Assembly (NCBI RefSeq): GCF_002923755.1
Contig: NZ_PGFZ01000004.1
Coordinates: forward strand, 202,882 to 266,362
From: Methylovulum psychrotolerans
Lineage (GTDB): Bacteria; Pseudomonadota; Gammaproteobacteria; Methylococcales; Methylomonadaceae
Reading direction: 5' to 3'
DNA length: 63,481 bases
The notes beneath the pieces are model-generated. The model was not told where the DNA came from. It was given only the letters and a program-made list of their open reading frames with translations, and searched no databases. Shown here piece after piece: positions 26,350 to 37,600 of this stretch. Both the position numbers and the translations under genes were made by a program. Numbering within the stretch: the stretch's first letter is position 1; each line of letters opens with the position of its first letter.

Positions 26350-28686
26350 ATGACTACTAGAAAAATACAGCAAAAAATATTTTATCCGACTTCTTTGGTG
26401 CTGGCGGTGATAATGTCAGATGCCTGTTTGGCCGCCGAGGTGCTGACAAAAAAAAGATCACCTACCAAAAAGACAGAAGCGGTTTTAAAAAATTCGGATA
26501 TCGTTGAATTGAAGGCAGTAACTGTGGCTGGAAAAGCCGCTCAAGAACCTGGCGATCCTTATGACAAAAGCTACAGTTCCACTAATAGCACTGCCGCCAC
26601 GAAAACTGATACGCCATTAATAGAAACTCCAGTGTCTGTGCAAGTTGTGCCAAGAGTGGTAATGGACGACCAAAAATCAGTGACGGTTAAGGACGCATTA
26701 GAAAATATCAGTGGCGTAAGGCCTCAACCTACGTTGGGAAATGATGTTGGTTTTTTGATTAGAGGATTTAGGCAGCCTAAATTTTTTCGGAACGGCTTAG
26801 TTGCTAATGGGACAAATGCCAATTTCCCCAGTTTTTTCGATACCGCAAATATTGAACGCTTAGAGGTGTTGAAAGGCCCTGCTTCTATTCTATTTGGCCG
26901 TATCGAACCTGGCGGGCTGATCAACTTAACCACAAAAAAACCGCGTGATATAGCTTATTATTCCTTAGAACAGCAGTTCGGCTCCTACGATTTCTATCGT
27001 ACCCAGTGGGATGCCACTGGGCCGGTCACAAAAAACGGAAAAGTACTGTATCGCTTCAATGGTTCCAACCTTAACAGCAACTCTTTCCGAGACTTTATCT
27101 TTAAAGATCGCGTCATGGCTGATGCCAGCCTGACTTGGCGTGCGACCGATGCCACGGATTTTACTGTCGAAGTGGAAGGTATAGACCAAGATTATCAGGC
27201 AGATTACGGTATTCCGGTAGTCGGCACACGTCCGGCCGCCATTCCGGTCAGCCGGAGTTTCGGTGATCCTAACGATCCGGTGGATCACGCCTCAAAAGTC
27301 AATCTGAATACCGAATTGACGCATCGCTTTAATGAGTCATGGATATTCCACAACCGTTTTTTGATGCAACGCACCAATTCTGCAGAAACATTCATTAACC
27401 CGGCCCCTGCTTTCGGAAAGGCTTTAAACGAAATAACTGGCGAGATGCAACGGAATATTTTCTTTCAGAGCCAGGACACGGAATCGTACGCCACCAATCT
27501 CGATTTGACCGGCAAATTCCAATTTGGCTTGACCCGGCATGAGATCTTAGTGGGCTATGATTATTTAAGATCGTTTACAAAGTATCACACACAAGGTTTT
27601 TATGATAAGGCGAACTCGCCGGCATTAGACATCAATATCTATAATCCAGGCCCTAGTTATGGTATAGATCCGGCGCTGTTCACTAGCACTCTACTTAATA
27701 CCGAGCCTTTAGACACTGGGAGTAATTTTTCCGTATTTAAGGATCAATGGCATGGCGTTTATTTCCAAGACCATATTGTCCTTTGGGATAAATGGCATGT
27801 CTTAGGTGGCGGCCGTTACGATTGGACGGAAACTGGTACAGCCTATAGGGAATCTTTCGCGGTGGCCGATAACGCTTTAAGCCATTCTTCCCCTAGCATT
27901 ATCCGAAAAAATGAAGGTTTTAGCCCTAGAGTAGGTCTTCTTTATCAACCTTTGAATTGGCTAAGCGTTTATGGAAATTGGACAACATCGTTTGGGGCTA
28001 GTAATGGCATATCTTCCACGGGCGCTACCTTTGCTCCCCAAATTGGCGAGCAATTCGAGGCGGGTTTCAAGACCGAGTGGTTTGATAAACGGTTGTTTGC
28101 AACCATTGCCTATTACCATCTCACCAAAGAAAACCTGTTGACCCCCGATCTGTCCACACCCGATCTGAATGATAGCGTGGCAATTGGCAAACAAAGAAGC
28201 CAAGGCCTTGAGTTGGATGTGTCTGGCCAACTAACCGAAGAAGTGAGCATGATCGGAAATTATGCCTATACCGATGCCCAGATCATTACAGATACTCGGA
28301 AACTGAATGGTCACCTGAACGGCTATGAGGGTAACCGTTTACCTAATGTGCCCAAACACTCAGGCAGTCTTTGGCTGAAATATGACATAAAGCGGTATGT
28401 GCCGCTTAGGGGGGTAAGTTTCGGTGTCGGTGCCTATGCGGTAGGCCAACGTGAAGGTGATAACGAAAACTCCTTCCAATTGCCAGGTTATGTGCGTCTC
28501 GATGCTTTTACCGCTTACCACTGGAAAGTCGGTGGGATGAAATGGACAGCGCAATTAAACGTCCGTAATTTGCTTGACAAAACCTACTATGAATCGACTG
28601 ATCCTAATTTGAATCTCTCGCCGCGTTTAAGCGTTTATCCGGGTAGCCCATTGTTTGTGATGGGTTCGATTAGATTGGAGTATTGA
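26350..28686 (+). CDS. TonB-dependent siderophore-type receptor
   Basis: The 778-residue protein starts with a signal peptide (SLVLAVIMSDACLA), then a probable TonB-box region (VELKAVTVAG). The plug domain follows: ETPVSVQVVPRVVMDDQ, VKDALENISGVRP, IERLEVLKGPASILFG and EPGGLINLTTKKP. A 22-strand-type barrel ends in an aromatic residue (SIRLEY). It has no N-terminal signalling (STN) domain, so it should not drive a FecIR-type system by itself. Position between the two NRPS genes implies it imports the metal complex of the cluster's product. Iron is the default expectation; other metals cannot be excluded. Confidence 0.92.
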   Translation: MTTRKIQQKIFYPTSLVLAVIMSDACLAAEVLTKKRSPTKKTEAVLKNSDIVELKAVTVAGKAAQEPGDPYDKSYSSTNSTAATKTDTPLIETPVSVQVVPRVVMDDQKSVTVKDALENISGVRPQPTLGNDVGFLIRGFRQPKFFRNGLVANGTNANFPSFFDTANIERLEVLKGPASILFGRIEPGGLINLTTKKPRDIAYYSLEQQFGSYDFYRTQWDATGPVTKNGKVLYRFNGSNLNSNSFRDFIFKDRVMADASLTWRATDATDFTVEVEGIDQDYQADYGIPVVGTRPAAIPVSRSFGDPNDPVDHASKVNLNTELTHRFNESWIFHNRFLMQRTNSAETFINPAPAFGKALNEITGEMQRNIFFQSQDTESYATNLDLTGKFQFGLTRHEILVGYDYLRSFTKYHTQGFYDKANSPALDINIYNPGPSYGIDPALFTSTLLNTEPLDTGSNFSVFKDQWHGVYFQDHIVLWDKWHVLGGGRYDWTETGTAYRESFAVADNALSHSSPSIIRKNEGFSPRVGLLYQPLNWLSVYGNWTTSFGASNGISSTGATFAPQIGEQFEAGFKTEWFDKRLFATIAYYHLTKENLLTPDLSTPDLNDSVAIGKQRSQGLELDVSGQLTEEVSMIGNYAYTDAQIITDTRKLNGHLNGYEGNRLPNVPKHSGSLWLKYDIKRYVPLRGVSFGVGAYAVGQREGDNENSFQLPGYVRLDAFTAYHWKVGGMKWTAQLNVRNLLDKTYYESTDPNLNLSPRLSVYPGSPLFVMGSIRLEY

Positions 28687-28843
28687 TTTGATGCTTAACC
28701 GCATCAGATAGGTAGTTTGCCCGATAATCTGTTGGTGTTGTATTTAGGTAATCTGGGCAAAAACGTTGCGATGGCAAATGGCTGATAACCAATCGGGTTA
28801 CTGAACCATTTCATAAAAGCCACAATAATCGGCCTTATTAAAT

Positions 28844-30139
28844 ATGAAACGTACTCATGATGGCTTATCCGGCGACGGTTTCGGATCTGCTGTAAGTCTT
28901 ACTAAAAACCAGTTAGTCAAACTCAAAACACGCCGCAAATTTTGGTTGGATGTCCATTTATGGTTGGGTCTATTGTTGGGGCTGCTGTTGGCAGTCTATG
29001 GTGCGACCGGCAGCATTTTGGTATTTCATACCGAAATTGACGAGTTGTTAAATCCAGGGTTATTGAAAGTTCGTTCAAACGGTGGTTATCTGGCGTATAA
29101 ACCGCTAGCAGACATTTTCGAAGTCGGCAAATCCGCATTACCGATAGATGCTAAACAAACGTTTGCAACGTATCCGCGCAACGACGAAGCGGCTTTCCAA
29201 TTGGCTTATTTAGTTCCTGCCTTAGATGGAAAAACCGAAATTTGGCAAGTTTACGTCAATCCCTATACCGCGCAAATCGTCGGCAAACGCCTGATGGGGG
29301 CATCGGACAACCTATTTCCGTCCACTTTCATTGGCTTCGTATTCGAACTCCATTATTCCTTGCTGTTAAAGGAGGAGTTCGGCGCTGTCGTGGTCGGTGT
29401 TTCTGCCGCCCTACTTATTATTTCGGTGCTAACGGGTCTTATCGTTTGGTGGCCGTTGACCGGACGGTGGTTGCAGGCGTTAACGGTCAAACGCAAGGCA
29501 AGCAGCGAACGTCTTAATTACGACCTGCATAAAACCTCAGGATTTTATACCGCGCTAGTGATGTTGCCAGTCCTATTTTCAGGTATTTATATGGTCTTAC
29601 CGCAAAACGTAGTGCCGGTATTGGAAGTGTTTTCGCCTGTGACATATCGTTATTGGTTCCGCTCCACACCCGTTGCTGGGGAGCAGGCTATTTCGATGGA
29701 TAAGGCTGTCGCTATCGTTGACCAGCGATATCCGAAAGGGCGGCCTCATTGGATTTATGGTGCGCCCAATATTTATGACACTTATACCGTATGCAAAGAT
29801 GGCGTTGATAGGCCGGGTAGTTGGTTGCAACGTATTTGCGTCGTAGTTGACCGTTATTCTGGCAAAATTCTTGACATTGACGATCCGGCCGATGCCTCTG
29901 TCGGTGATGTTTTCACCCATTGGCAATGGCCTTTACATTCAGGGCAAGCATTTGGCTGGGCGGGGCGTATTTTGGTGTTTGTGACGGGATTGGCGTGTCC
30001 GGTGCTGTTTATCACTGGGCTGATCCGCTGGTTACAGAAAAAAAATGCCAAATCATTATGTAAATCAAATAGCAATAAAAATACGCATAATAGCTTCCAG
30101 TTAATTGCCAATAGTGATTTAAAAACATCTGAAGACTAA
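28844..30139 (+). CDS. PepSY-associated membrane protein (possible periplasmic metallophore reductase)
   Basis: The 431-residue protein has four membrane segments: VHLWLGLLLGLLLAVYGATG, VGVSAALLIISVLTGLIVWW, LHKTSGFYTALVMLPVLFSG, and RILVFVTGLACPVLFITG. Large periplasmic loops lie between them, as in the PepSY_TM family (PiuB/FoxB relatives). Conserved His in the segments (VHLWLG, LHYSLLL, DLHKTSG, HWQWPLHSG) fit heme binding and electron transfer. Relatives next to siderophore receptors help release iron by reduction. It follows the TonB receptor by ~160 bases, so the same uptake role is inferred. Confidence 0.85.
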   Translation: MKRTHDGLSGDGFGSAVSLTKNQLVKLKTRRKFWLDVHLWLGLLLGLLLAVYGATGSILVFHTEIDELLNPGLLKVRSNGGYLAYKPLADIFEVGKSALPIDAKQTFATYPRNDEAAFQLAYLVPALDGKTEIWQVYVNPYTAQIVGKRLMGASDNLFPSTFIGFVFELHYSLLLKEEFGAVVVGVSAALLIISVLTGLIVWWPLTGRWLQALTVKRKASSERLNYDLHKTSGFYTALVMLPVLFSGIYMVLPQNVVPVLEVFSPVTYRYWFRSTPVAGEQAISMDKAVAIVDQRYPKGRPHWIYGAPNIYDTYTVCKDGVDRPGSWLQRICVVVDRYSGKILDIDDPADASVGDVFTHWQWPLHSGQAFGWAGRILVFVTGLACPVLFITGLIRWLQKKNAKSLCKSNSNKNTHNSFQLIANSDLKTSED

Positions 30140-30227
30140 TACTTATTAAATGTTTCATGTTCCCCCTGGCAGTTGCCGTTTTCGTCATCTTGTTTAGGTT
30201 TTTTTTCATAAATATTGAGGTTTACAA

Positions 30228-31469
30228 ATGCAAGAAACACAAAATAACGTTTTAAACGGCCAAGACGGTGTTGGGCCTATTTTTGTCCTTTCGTTGGAGC
30301 GCTCCGGTTCCACTTTATTGAGAAATATATTGGACGCTCATCCAGATATATTTAGTCCGGCCGAATTGCATATAGGCAGCTTATGCCAATTTATGTATGA
30401 AACGTCTTATTCTTGCCTATCGCAAATCGCCACTCATTTGAGCGAGGAAGATAAACAGGCTGAGGCAAAAGTTGAGGTTAGACGCGTTGTGACCGAATTA
30501 ATGAATGGTTATGCTGCGCAAAAAAACAAAATATTTTGGTGCGACAAAACGACAGTCAATATTAACCATATTGACATCCTGAGCAGTGTTTTTCCGAATG
30601 CGAAGTTCATTTGTTTATATCGCAATTGTCTCGATTTTGTCTCTTCTTATCTGAGCGTAAGCAAATTAGGGTTTATGGAGGAGATAGCGCCTTATATACA
30701 AAGGAATCCCTATAACATCGTTTCTTCCATCGTCGATTATTGGATAGATAACAATAGTGCTATCCATGCATTTGAACTGGATAGTTTTCAGAAATGTTTC
30801 AAAGTGACATACGAACAAATCGTTTCCTCCCCCGATGAAACATTGGATGCATTATTTGCTTTTCTCGGTTTGGCTTGGGATAGCCAATTTTTTGAACGCG
30901 TGTTTTCCCACGAAGGAAAAGGGCCCGTGGACGGCGACATTAAATTCCAATTTTCAACTAAGCTGTCTACAGATTCCATAGGTCAAGGTTCCAAGATACC
31001 CTTGACATCAATCCCAGATAATCAGCTTGTCAGATTGAATAACTTGCTAGTCAAGCTTGGCTATCCCGCATTAATTTGCCGCCAATTTGAAGAACATCCT
31101 ACCCAAGCACCCACCCAGAATATTAACGGTGATTGTGCAAATCCTTTTTTGGCAGACTTGTTCGCCAATCATTTTCCAAAATTGATTAAGGATCGCTTAG
31201 GGACTTTCCGTGCGCTCAACTGTGTTTGTAAATTGCAAGTGAATGGGGCAGAAAGCGGGGTGTGGACTTTCGATCTTACTAAGCCGGAAGGTTTAGTGCA
31301 TACAGAAGATGCGGAAGCCGTTTGTACCTTGGGTGTGTCGGCGGAGGTATTAAAAGACTTAGTTTCAGGTAAGGCAACAGCTTTGGAAGCGTTTCAAAGA
31401 GGCCTGATAGGCGCGTCTGGAGATAGGAGAATGGCAATTAATTTCGGGCGGCTTCTGTTTGGCCAATAG
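30228..31469 (+). CDS. Sulfotransferase fused to an SCP2-like lipid-binding domain
   Basis: The 413-residue protein has two modules. Residues 1-~280 are a sulfotransferase, with LSLERSGSTLLRNILDAHPD near 19-38 as the PAPS loop, WCDKT near 105, and FICLYRNCLDFVSSYLS as the 3'-phosphate-binding part. Residues ~310-413 resemble SCP2 sterol-carrier domains: VWTFDLTKPEG, AVCTLGVSAEVLKDLVSGKAT, ALEAFQRGLIGASGD. SCP2 domains bind acyl chains or sterols. In this cluster the likely acceptor is the fatty-acylated peptide, whose lipid tail could be held by the SCP2 part while a hydroxyl is sulfated. That is inference. It starts at ATG 30228, with GAGG about 8 bases before. Confidence 0.8.
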   Translation: MQETQNNVLNGQDGVGPIFVLSLERSGSTLLRNILDAHPDIFSPAELHIGSLCQFMYETSYSCLSQIATHLSEEDKQAEAKVEVRRVVTELMNGYAAQKNKIFWCDKTTVNINHIDILSSVFPNAKFICLYRNCLDFVSSYLSVSKLGFMEEIAPYIQRNPYNIVSSIVDYWIDNNSAIHAFELDSFQKCFKVTYEQIVSSPDETLDALFAFLGLAWDSQFFERVFSHEGKGPVDGDIKFQFSTKLSTDSIGQGSKIPLTSIPDNQLVRLNNLLVKLGYPALICRQFEEHPTQAPTQNINGDCANPFLADLFANHFPKLIKDRLGTFRALNCVCKLQVNGAESGVWTFDLTKPEGLVHTEDAEAVCTLGVSAEVLKDLVSGKATALEAFQRGLIGASGDRRMAINFGRLLFGQ

Positions 31470-31504
31470 GCCATATCTGACAATTCCAACAGGGTTCTTT
31501 AAGG

Positions 31505-31621
31505 ATGGGGCAAAAGCTGGTTTCTTTAGGTTTGGCTTCCGATGATTTGCGTTTGTTCGAAGAACAGGGTGTGGCTAGGTCAGTTGCAGAAAGGGTTTCA
31601 ACTACTAAACCGCAAAAGTGA
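31505..31621 (+). CDS. Possible 38-residue ORF upstream of NRPS2
   Basis: An ATG frame reads GQKLVSLGLASDDLRLFEEQ and ends at TGA 31619-31621, 22 bases before NRPS2. The AGG before the ATG is too close to act as a ribosome site. The peptide looks helical and has no recognised motif. It may be a coupled leader, a gene remnant, or chance. Confidence 0.2.
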   Translation: MGQKLVSLGLASDDLRLFEEQGVARSVAERVSTTKPQK

Positions 31622-31643
31622 AGCGATTAAATAAAATTACTTT

Positions 31644-34600
31644 ATGTTAATGAAAGCTATGAAAAATAATACGCAATTATCTGAACCTAAGCTTGGCTTG
31701 TCTGCCGCCAAACAGGCGCTATTGCAAAAACGCTTGCAAGCGAAACCGATATTCCATCAGCCTGGGCAAGCCGCCATTTCCAAACGCCCTAACGGTCAAT
31801 CGCCGTTATCGTTTTCCCAGCAACAACTGTTTTTTCTTGACCAATTGGAAGCCGACAGTTCCGCGTATAATTTTTCCATTGCCGTACGCCTTAAAGGCAC
31901 GCTCAATGTCCCGGTATTAGAAAAAGCCATTAATGAGATCATCCGTCGGCACGAGGCCTTACGGACTCAGTTTGTCACCATCGGTATAGAGCCTATCCAG
32001 CAAGTTTTGCCAGAACTGAGGGTATCCGTCACAGTGGAGGATTTATGCGGGTTGGATAACCAAGTCGGCCAGCTGTTTAACCAAGAGTCGGCAATGCCTT
32101 TTAATTTGGCCCAATGTCCTTTGCTGCGGGTCAGGCTTTTTCTGATGGCCGATGTCCGTCCAGACCAGCAAGAGTTTGTGCTGATGATTACCATGCCGCA
32201 CATTATCACGGATGGTTGGTCGGCCGCCGTTTTGTATCGGGAATTGGCGACGTTATACGAGGCTTATGTCCAAGGTTGGCCTTCGCCATTGCCGGAATTG
32301 GCTATCCAATATCCTGATTTTTCTTATTGGCAACGCCAGCAATTGCAGCCAGATGTGCTTGCGAAAATGTTTGCCTTTTGGCAACGCCATTTGTCTGGGT
32401 TAGACACCGATTTTGAATTGCCGACCGATAGGGTAAGACCGGCGGTGCAAACCTATAACGGTAGTGACCACCACTTTTTTTTGGCGCAAGGATTGACTGA
32501 AAACCTGCGGCAATTGTGCAGGAAACGCAACGTGACCTTATTCGCGCTGTTGTTTAGCGCGTTTAATGTGCTTTTGCACCGCTATGTCGGGGAACGGCAT
32601 ATTTGTGTAGGGACTCCGGTAGCCAACCGTGGCAGTGAGGATATTGAAGCCCTGATAGGTTTTTTCGTCAATGTGCTGGCTTTGCACACCGATCTTTCCG
32701 GCAATCCTACCTTCACCGCCTTACTGGATAGGACACAGGCAACGATGCTCGATGCCCAGCCCTATCAAGAGTATCCCTTCGAATTGTTAGTCAAACAGCT
32801 GAAGTTGGCTAGGAATCCCAGTTTCAACCCCTTATTCCAAGTTATGTTCGTATTGCATAACGTGCCTTTTGGCTCGATACGGGTGACAGGATTGGATATC
32901 ACGCCATTTCCTATCGAAAATACTATTGCCAAATTTGATTTGACCCTGCATGTGACTGAAGAACACGACCAGTTGCATGCGGCCTTTGAATACAATGTCG
33001 ATTTATTTGATGCGGACACGATGGCCCGCATGGGCGAACATTTTCGGGCGTTGCTGGAAAATATCGCCGATGCCCCAGAAACGCGGATCAGTGAATTGCG
33101 CTTGTCAGTTCCGCAGGAAAATCGGCAATTGTCGCCAAAATGGCAGGATGTCGAGTACATTACAGCAGATGAAAACCCTTGGCAAATCACAGAAGGCGAT
33201 GTTGTCCACTCGTTGTTTGAAAAACAGGCGGGCCGTATACCCTCTGCCATCGCCTTATCGGCCAGTGGCCTGACCTTGACGTATGCCGAACTTAACGCTA
33301 AGGCCAACCAATTGGCGCATTATTTGTTGGACAAAGGCCTAAATCCCGGTGCGTTGGTCGCCTTGTGTTTCGGGCGCAGTTGGGAAATGGTGGTGGGCAT
33401 TTTGGCCGTACTCAAAGCAGGCGGTGCTTATTTGCCGATAGATCCGCAATACCCTAAAAACGAAATCAAGTATCTGTTGGAAGATTCCGGTACGGCTCTG
33501 ATTTTGTCTAAAACATCGGTATTGCCTGTTTTGCCGGATATAGCGGTGCCCATAAGCTGCATCGACAGTGATTGGGATATGATTTTTGGGTATTCCGCCA
33601 CAAATCCGGTGCTGGCGATCCCTTCTGGTAATCTGGCTTATGTCATTTATACCTCCGGCTCTACCGGGCAACCCAAAGGTGTCGCCATTAGCCACCGTAA
33701 CTTGTGGTGCTCGACCATGGCTCGGTTCGCTTACTACCCCGGTCAGGTGGCAAGCTTTTTGTTGCTCTCGTCTTTTTCGTTTGACAGTTCAGTGGCTGGC
33801 TTATTTTGGACATTGTGCCAAGGCGGGAAGCTGTGCATACCTTCCGACACCCACCATACCGACCCGACGTTTTTGGTGGCATGGATAAGGCAGGAGAAGA
33901 TTAGCCATCTGTTATGTTTGCCGTCTTTTTACAACGTTTTGTTGGAGCAAGCCGATGCCGGACAACTGAAGAGCTTGCAGGCCGTTATTGTCGCAGGGGA
34001 AGCCTGTTTGGCAAAAGTGGCCGCCTATCATTACGCCCAATTGCCTGCCACCACCCTCTATAACGAATACGGGCCTACCGAAGGCACCGTCTGGTGTACG
34101 GTCTACCAAATCCCAACAACAATTGCGGATGGCTCAATACCCATTGGCCATGCCATTCCTGGGGTGCGCATATACATTTTGGATACCTATTTCAATCCGG
34201 TGCCGGTTGGCGTACCAGGGGAAGTGTATATTGGCGGAGAAGGTGTTGCTATCGGCTATTTGAACCAATCGGCATGGACAGCAGAACGCTTCATACCCAA
34301 TCCCTTTGACCAAGTGGTGGGAACCCGCCTTTACCGGACAGGAGACCGTGCGCGTTACTGTACCGATGGCAATATCTTATTTTTAGGCAGAGCCGACCAG
34401 CAAATCAAACTGCGGGGATTTCGGGTGGAATTAAGCGAAATCGAAGCCAAATTGCGCAAACATTCCGCTATCAAAACAGCCGTTGTGCTTCATGCTGAAA
34501 CGGCCTCAGGAAGTCAGCGCCTTATTGCCTACCTCACCGTCAAGCCTGAGCAAATCCAAACGGACACCAACAGCTTGCGCACTTTCCTGCACGACCATCT

Positions 34601-37600
34601 GCCCGATTATATGGTTCCGTCCACATTCGTGTTCCTTGATAGCCTGCCAACTACCTCTAACGGCAAGCTAGACCGTAAAGCTTTGCTCAAAATGGTTATC
34701 GATGAACAACCGGAAGGCCAGTATTGTCCTCCCAACACCCCCACCGAAGAAACCTTATGCGTGATCTGGGCACAGCTATTGGGGTTGGAAAAAGTCGGTA
34801 TCCGGGATAATTTTTTCGAGCTGGGCGGCGATTCCATCCTGAGTATGCAAATGGTCAATCGGGCAAAACAAGTCAATTTGACGGTCAAGCCTAGGCAAAT
34901 ACTCGAATGCCAAACCATCGAGGCGTTAGCGAAAGTTATTGGTTACGCCAACGCCGTGCAGGCAGACCAAGGTGTCATCACTGGAGAAGTCCCGTTGACG
35001 CCTATTCAGCGGTGGTTTTTCGCACAAGCCTATACCAATCCTAACCATTGGAACCAAGCCGTTTTGCTGGATGTAAAACAACCTATAAATCCCACCTTAT
35101 TGGCGGGTGTCGTACAGCGGTTGCTGAGTCAGCACGATGTCTTACGCAGCCATTTTTACCAAGACAATGGCGTTTGGCAACAATTGTTGCCGGAAACCGC
35201 CGACAGTGCGTGCGAAATTATTTCGGCCGACCTCTCTAGCCTTGCTGGAAACGGCTGGCAAGCCGCATTGGCCGAACAGGCAACGCATTGGCAACGTAGC
35301 CTTAATTTGAACCACGGGCCTATGGTCAGAGTGGTTTGCTTTGATTGCGGGCAAGATGTGGGCAGCCGTTTATTGGTTATTGTCCACCATCTGGTGATGG
35401 ACGGGGTCAGTTGGCGGATTCTGTTAGAAGACATGGGTGTACTCTACCAACAAGCCCTTGATGGTAAGAAAATGGTCTTGCCGGACAAAAGCTCCCCTTT
35501 CAAACTGTGGGCGGAACGTCTTTCCGCTTACGCGCAAACGGCGTTGGCGGAGCGCAATGTCAACTATTGGCTGAATACCGATTGGGCCAGAGCCAATCAT
35601 ATCCTGCCCACCGATATTGCCGACGGCCTGGATTCTGAAGCAACCAGCGAAACCTTATCCGTTACTTTAAGTTCGGCAACAACGTCACTATTGTTGCAAA
35701 ACGCGCCGCTTATTCATGGCGTACGGATCAATGAGGTACTGCTGGCGGCAGTTGTGACCGTACTGGCCGAATGGACGCAAAATAATGCGGTATTGCTGGA
35801 AATGGAGGGTCATGGCCGTGAACAGCTTTTTGATGATGTTGATATATCGCGTACTGTCGGCTGGTTTACCACCTTATTCCCTGTTTTATTCGAGTTTTCA
35901 GCAGGCCAAAGGTTTCCCGCACTGGTGCAAGCGCTACAAAAGCAACTGGCTATTATACCCAACCATGGCCTTGATTATGGAGTGGTGCGCTATTTGGGCA
36001 AAAATCCCGAACTTACCAAACGTCTGGAAGCCATTCCCACCCCTCAATTTGGCTTTAATTATTTAGGCCGTATCGATCAGGGCAACGGGGCAAACCCTCA
36101 ATTTTCGCTTGTGCAAGCACCTGTAGGCCATCTCAAAGACCCGGCGGCGCAACGGACGCACAAGCTGAACATTGATGCTTCGGTCATAGCCGATGCCTTA
36201 CATATTGATTGGAGTTACAGTAGTGCGTGTTACCGACCAGACACGATTGAAGAGTTGGCTAACACGGTTTTAAACATACTCGAAGATTTTGCTACGGCTT
36301 GTCCTGCCGTGGCATTGCCTGACAACACCTTGGTTGCAGATTGCGTCGAAAAATCACCCGCCCCCCTAGATTTACGGGCGGAAGCGATATTGGCTGCCGA
36401 CATCGCCCCTAATTTCAACATCGGTGCTTCTTACGCCCCTTCACGCAATATTTTGTTGACGGGTGTCACCGGATTTGTCGGCGCGTTCCTGCTTGACGAA
36501 CTCCTTACGCACACCCAAGGGCTTATCTATTGCTTGGTGCGGTCTGATACCGTCCAAGATACCGCCATTAGAATTGAGGCGACCCTTAATTGTTATGGCA
36601 TCAACAACCCTTGGGTGAAACATCGGGTCGTGCCTTTATCCGGTGATTTGGCAAAACCGTTGTTAGGTCTGCCAGAAACGCAATTTCGGAAATTGGGCAA
36701 AACCATTGACGTAATCTATCACAACGGCTCATCGACCAATTTGTTATTGCCCTTTCAGGCCTTGAAAGCGGCCAATGTTTCGGGCACGCGGGAAATTTTA
36801 CGCCTCGCTTGTCTCGGCAAGCCCAAGCCCGTCCATTACATTTCGACACTATCCATTTTCGAAGATGATACCGCAACGCTGCCGCCCGGATTTTCCGAAG
36901 ATGATCTACCTAGCTTAAAAACTAAGCTGACAATGGGCTATGCGCAAAGCAAGCTAGTGGCGGAACATTTGCTCCGTGTTGCAAGCGGACGGGGCTTGCC
37001 GGTTAGCGTTTACAGATTGGGTGCCGTAACAGGACATAGCCGTACAGGTGCTTGGAATATCGGGGATTTCCATTGCCGATTCCTTAAAGTATGCCTAGAC
37101 CTTGGCATGTTTCCGGCCAATAAAGCCGGGTTCATGCTGATGCCCATCGATTTTGTCAGCCACGCCATCATCGGATTGGCCAACTCCGATGCCGCACCAG
37201 GACGTACTTATCATATCTGTAACCCTAATGCGACACCCATGGACGAGCTTATCACTTGGCTAGACAGATATGGGTACCCAACCGTGAAAGTGCCGCCATC
37301 GGAATGGATTTATGCGTTTCACGCGCTGACTTCGCAATTGCAACACTCTACGTCACAGACTATAGCAGGGATGGTCGAACCTTTTGTCGAACACCACCAT
37401 GATAACGCTGTCCCTTATCAAAATGGCCAGACAACACAAGCGTTGGCAGGCATCGGCATTGCCTTACCGACTATTGATGAAGGCGTGTTTGGCAAATCGC
37501 TTGATTATATGATCGGCTCAAGCTTTTTGGAACCGCCCACCGTGTCCTTATGCCAAGGAAAAGTACCGAGTACCGCCAAAAGCCACGGCATTATGACAAG

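Noticed and set aside
35156-35434. Minus-strand frames inside the NRPS2 epimerization domain
   Set aside because: The + strand frame is certain from domain motifs; the antisense frames have no support.
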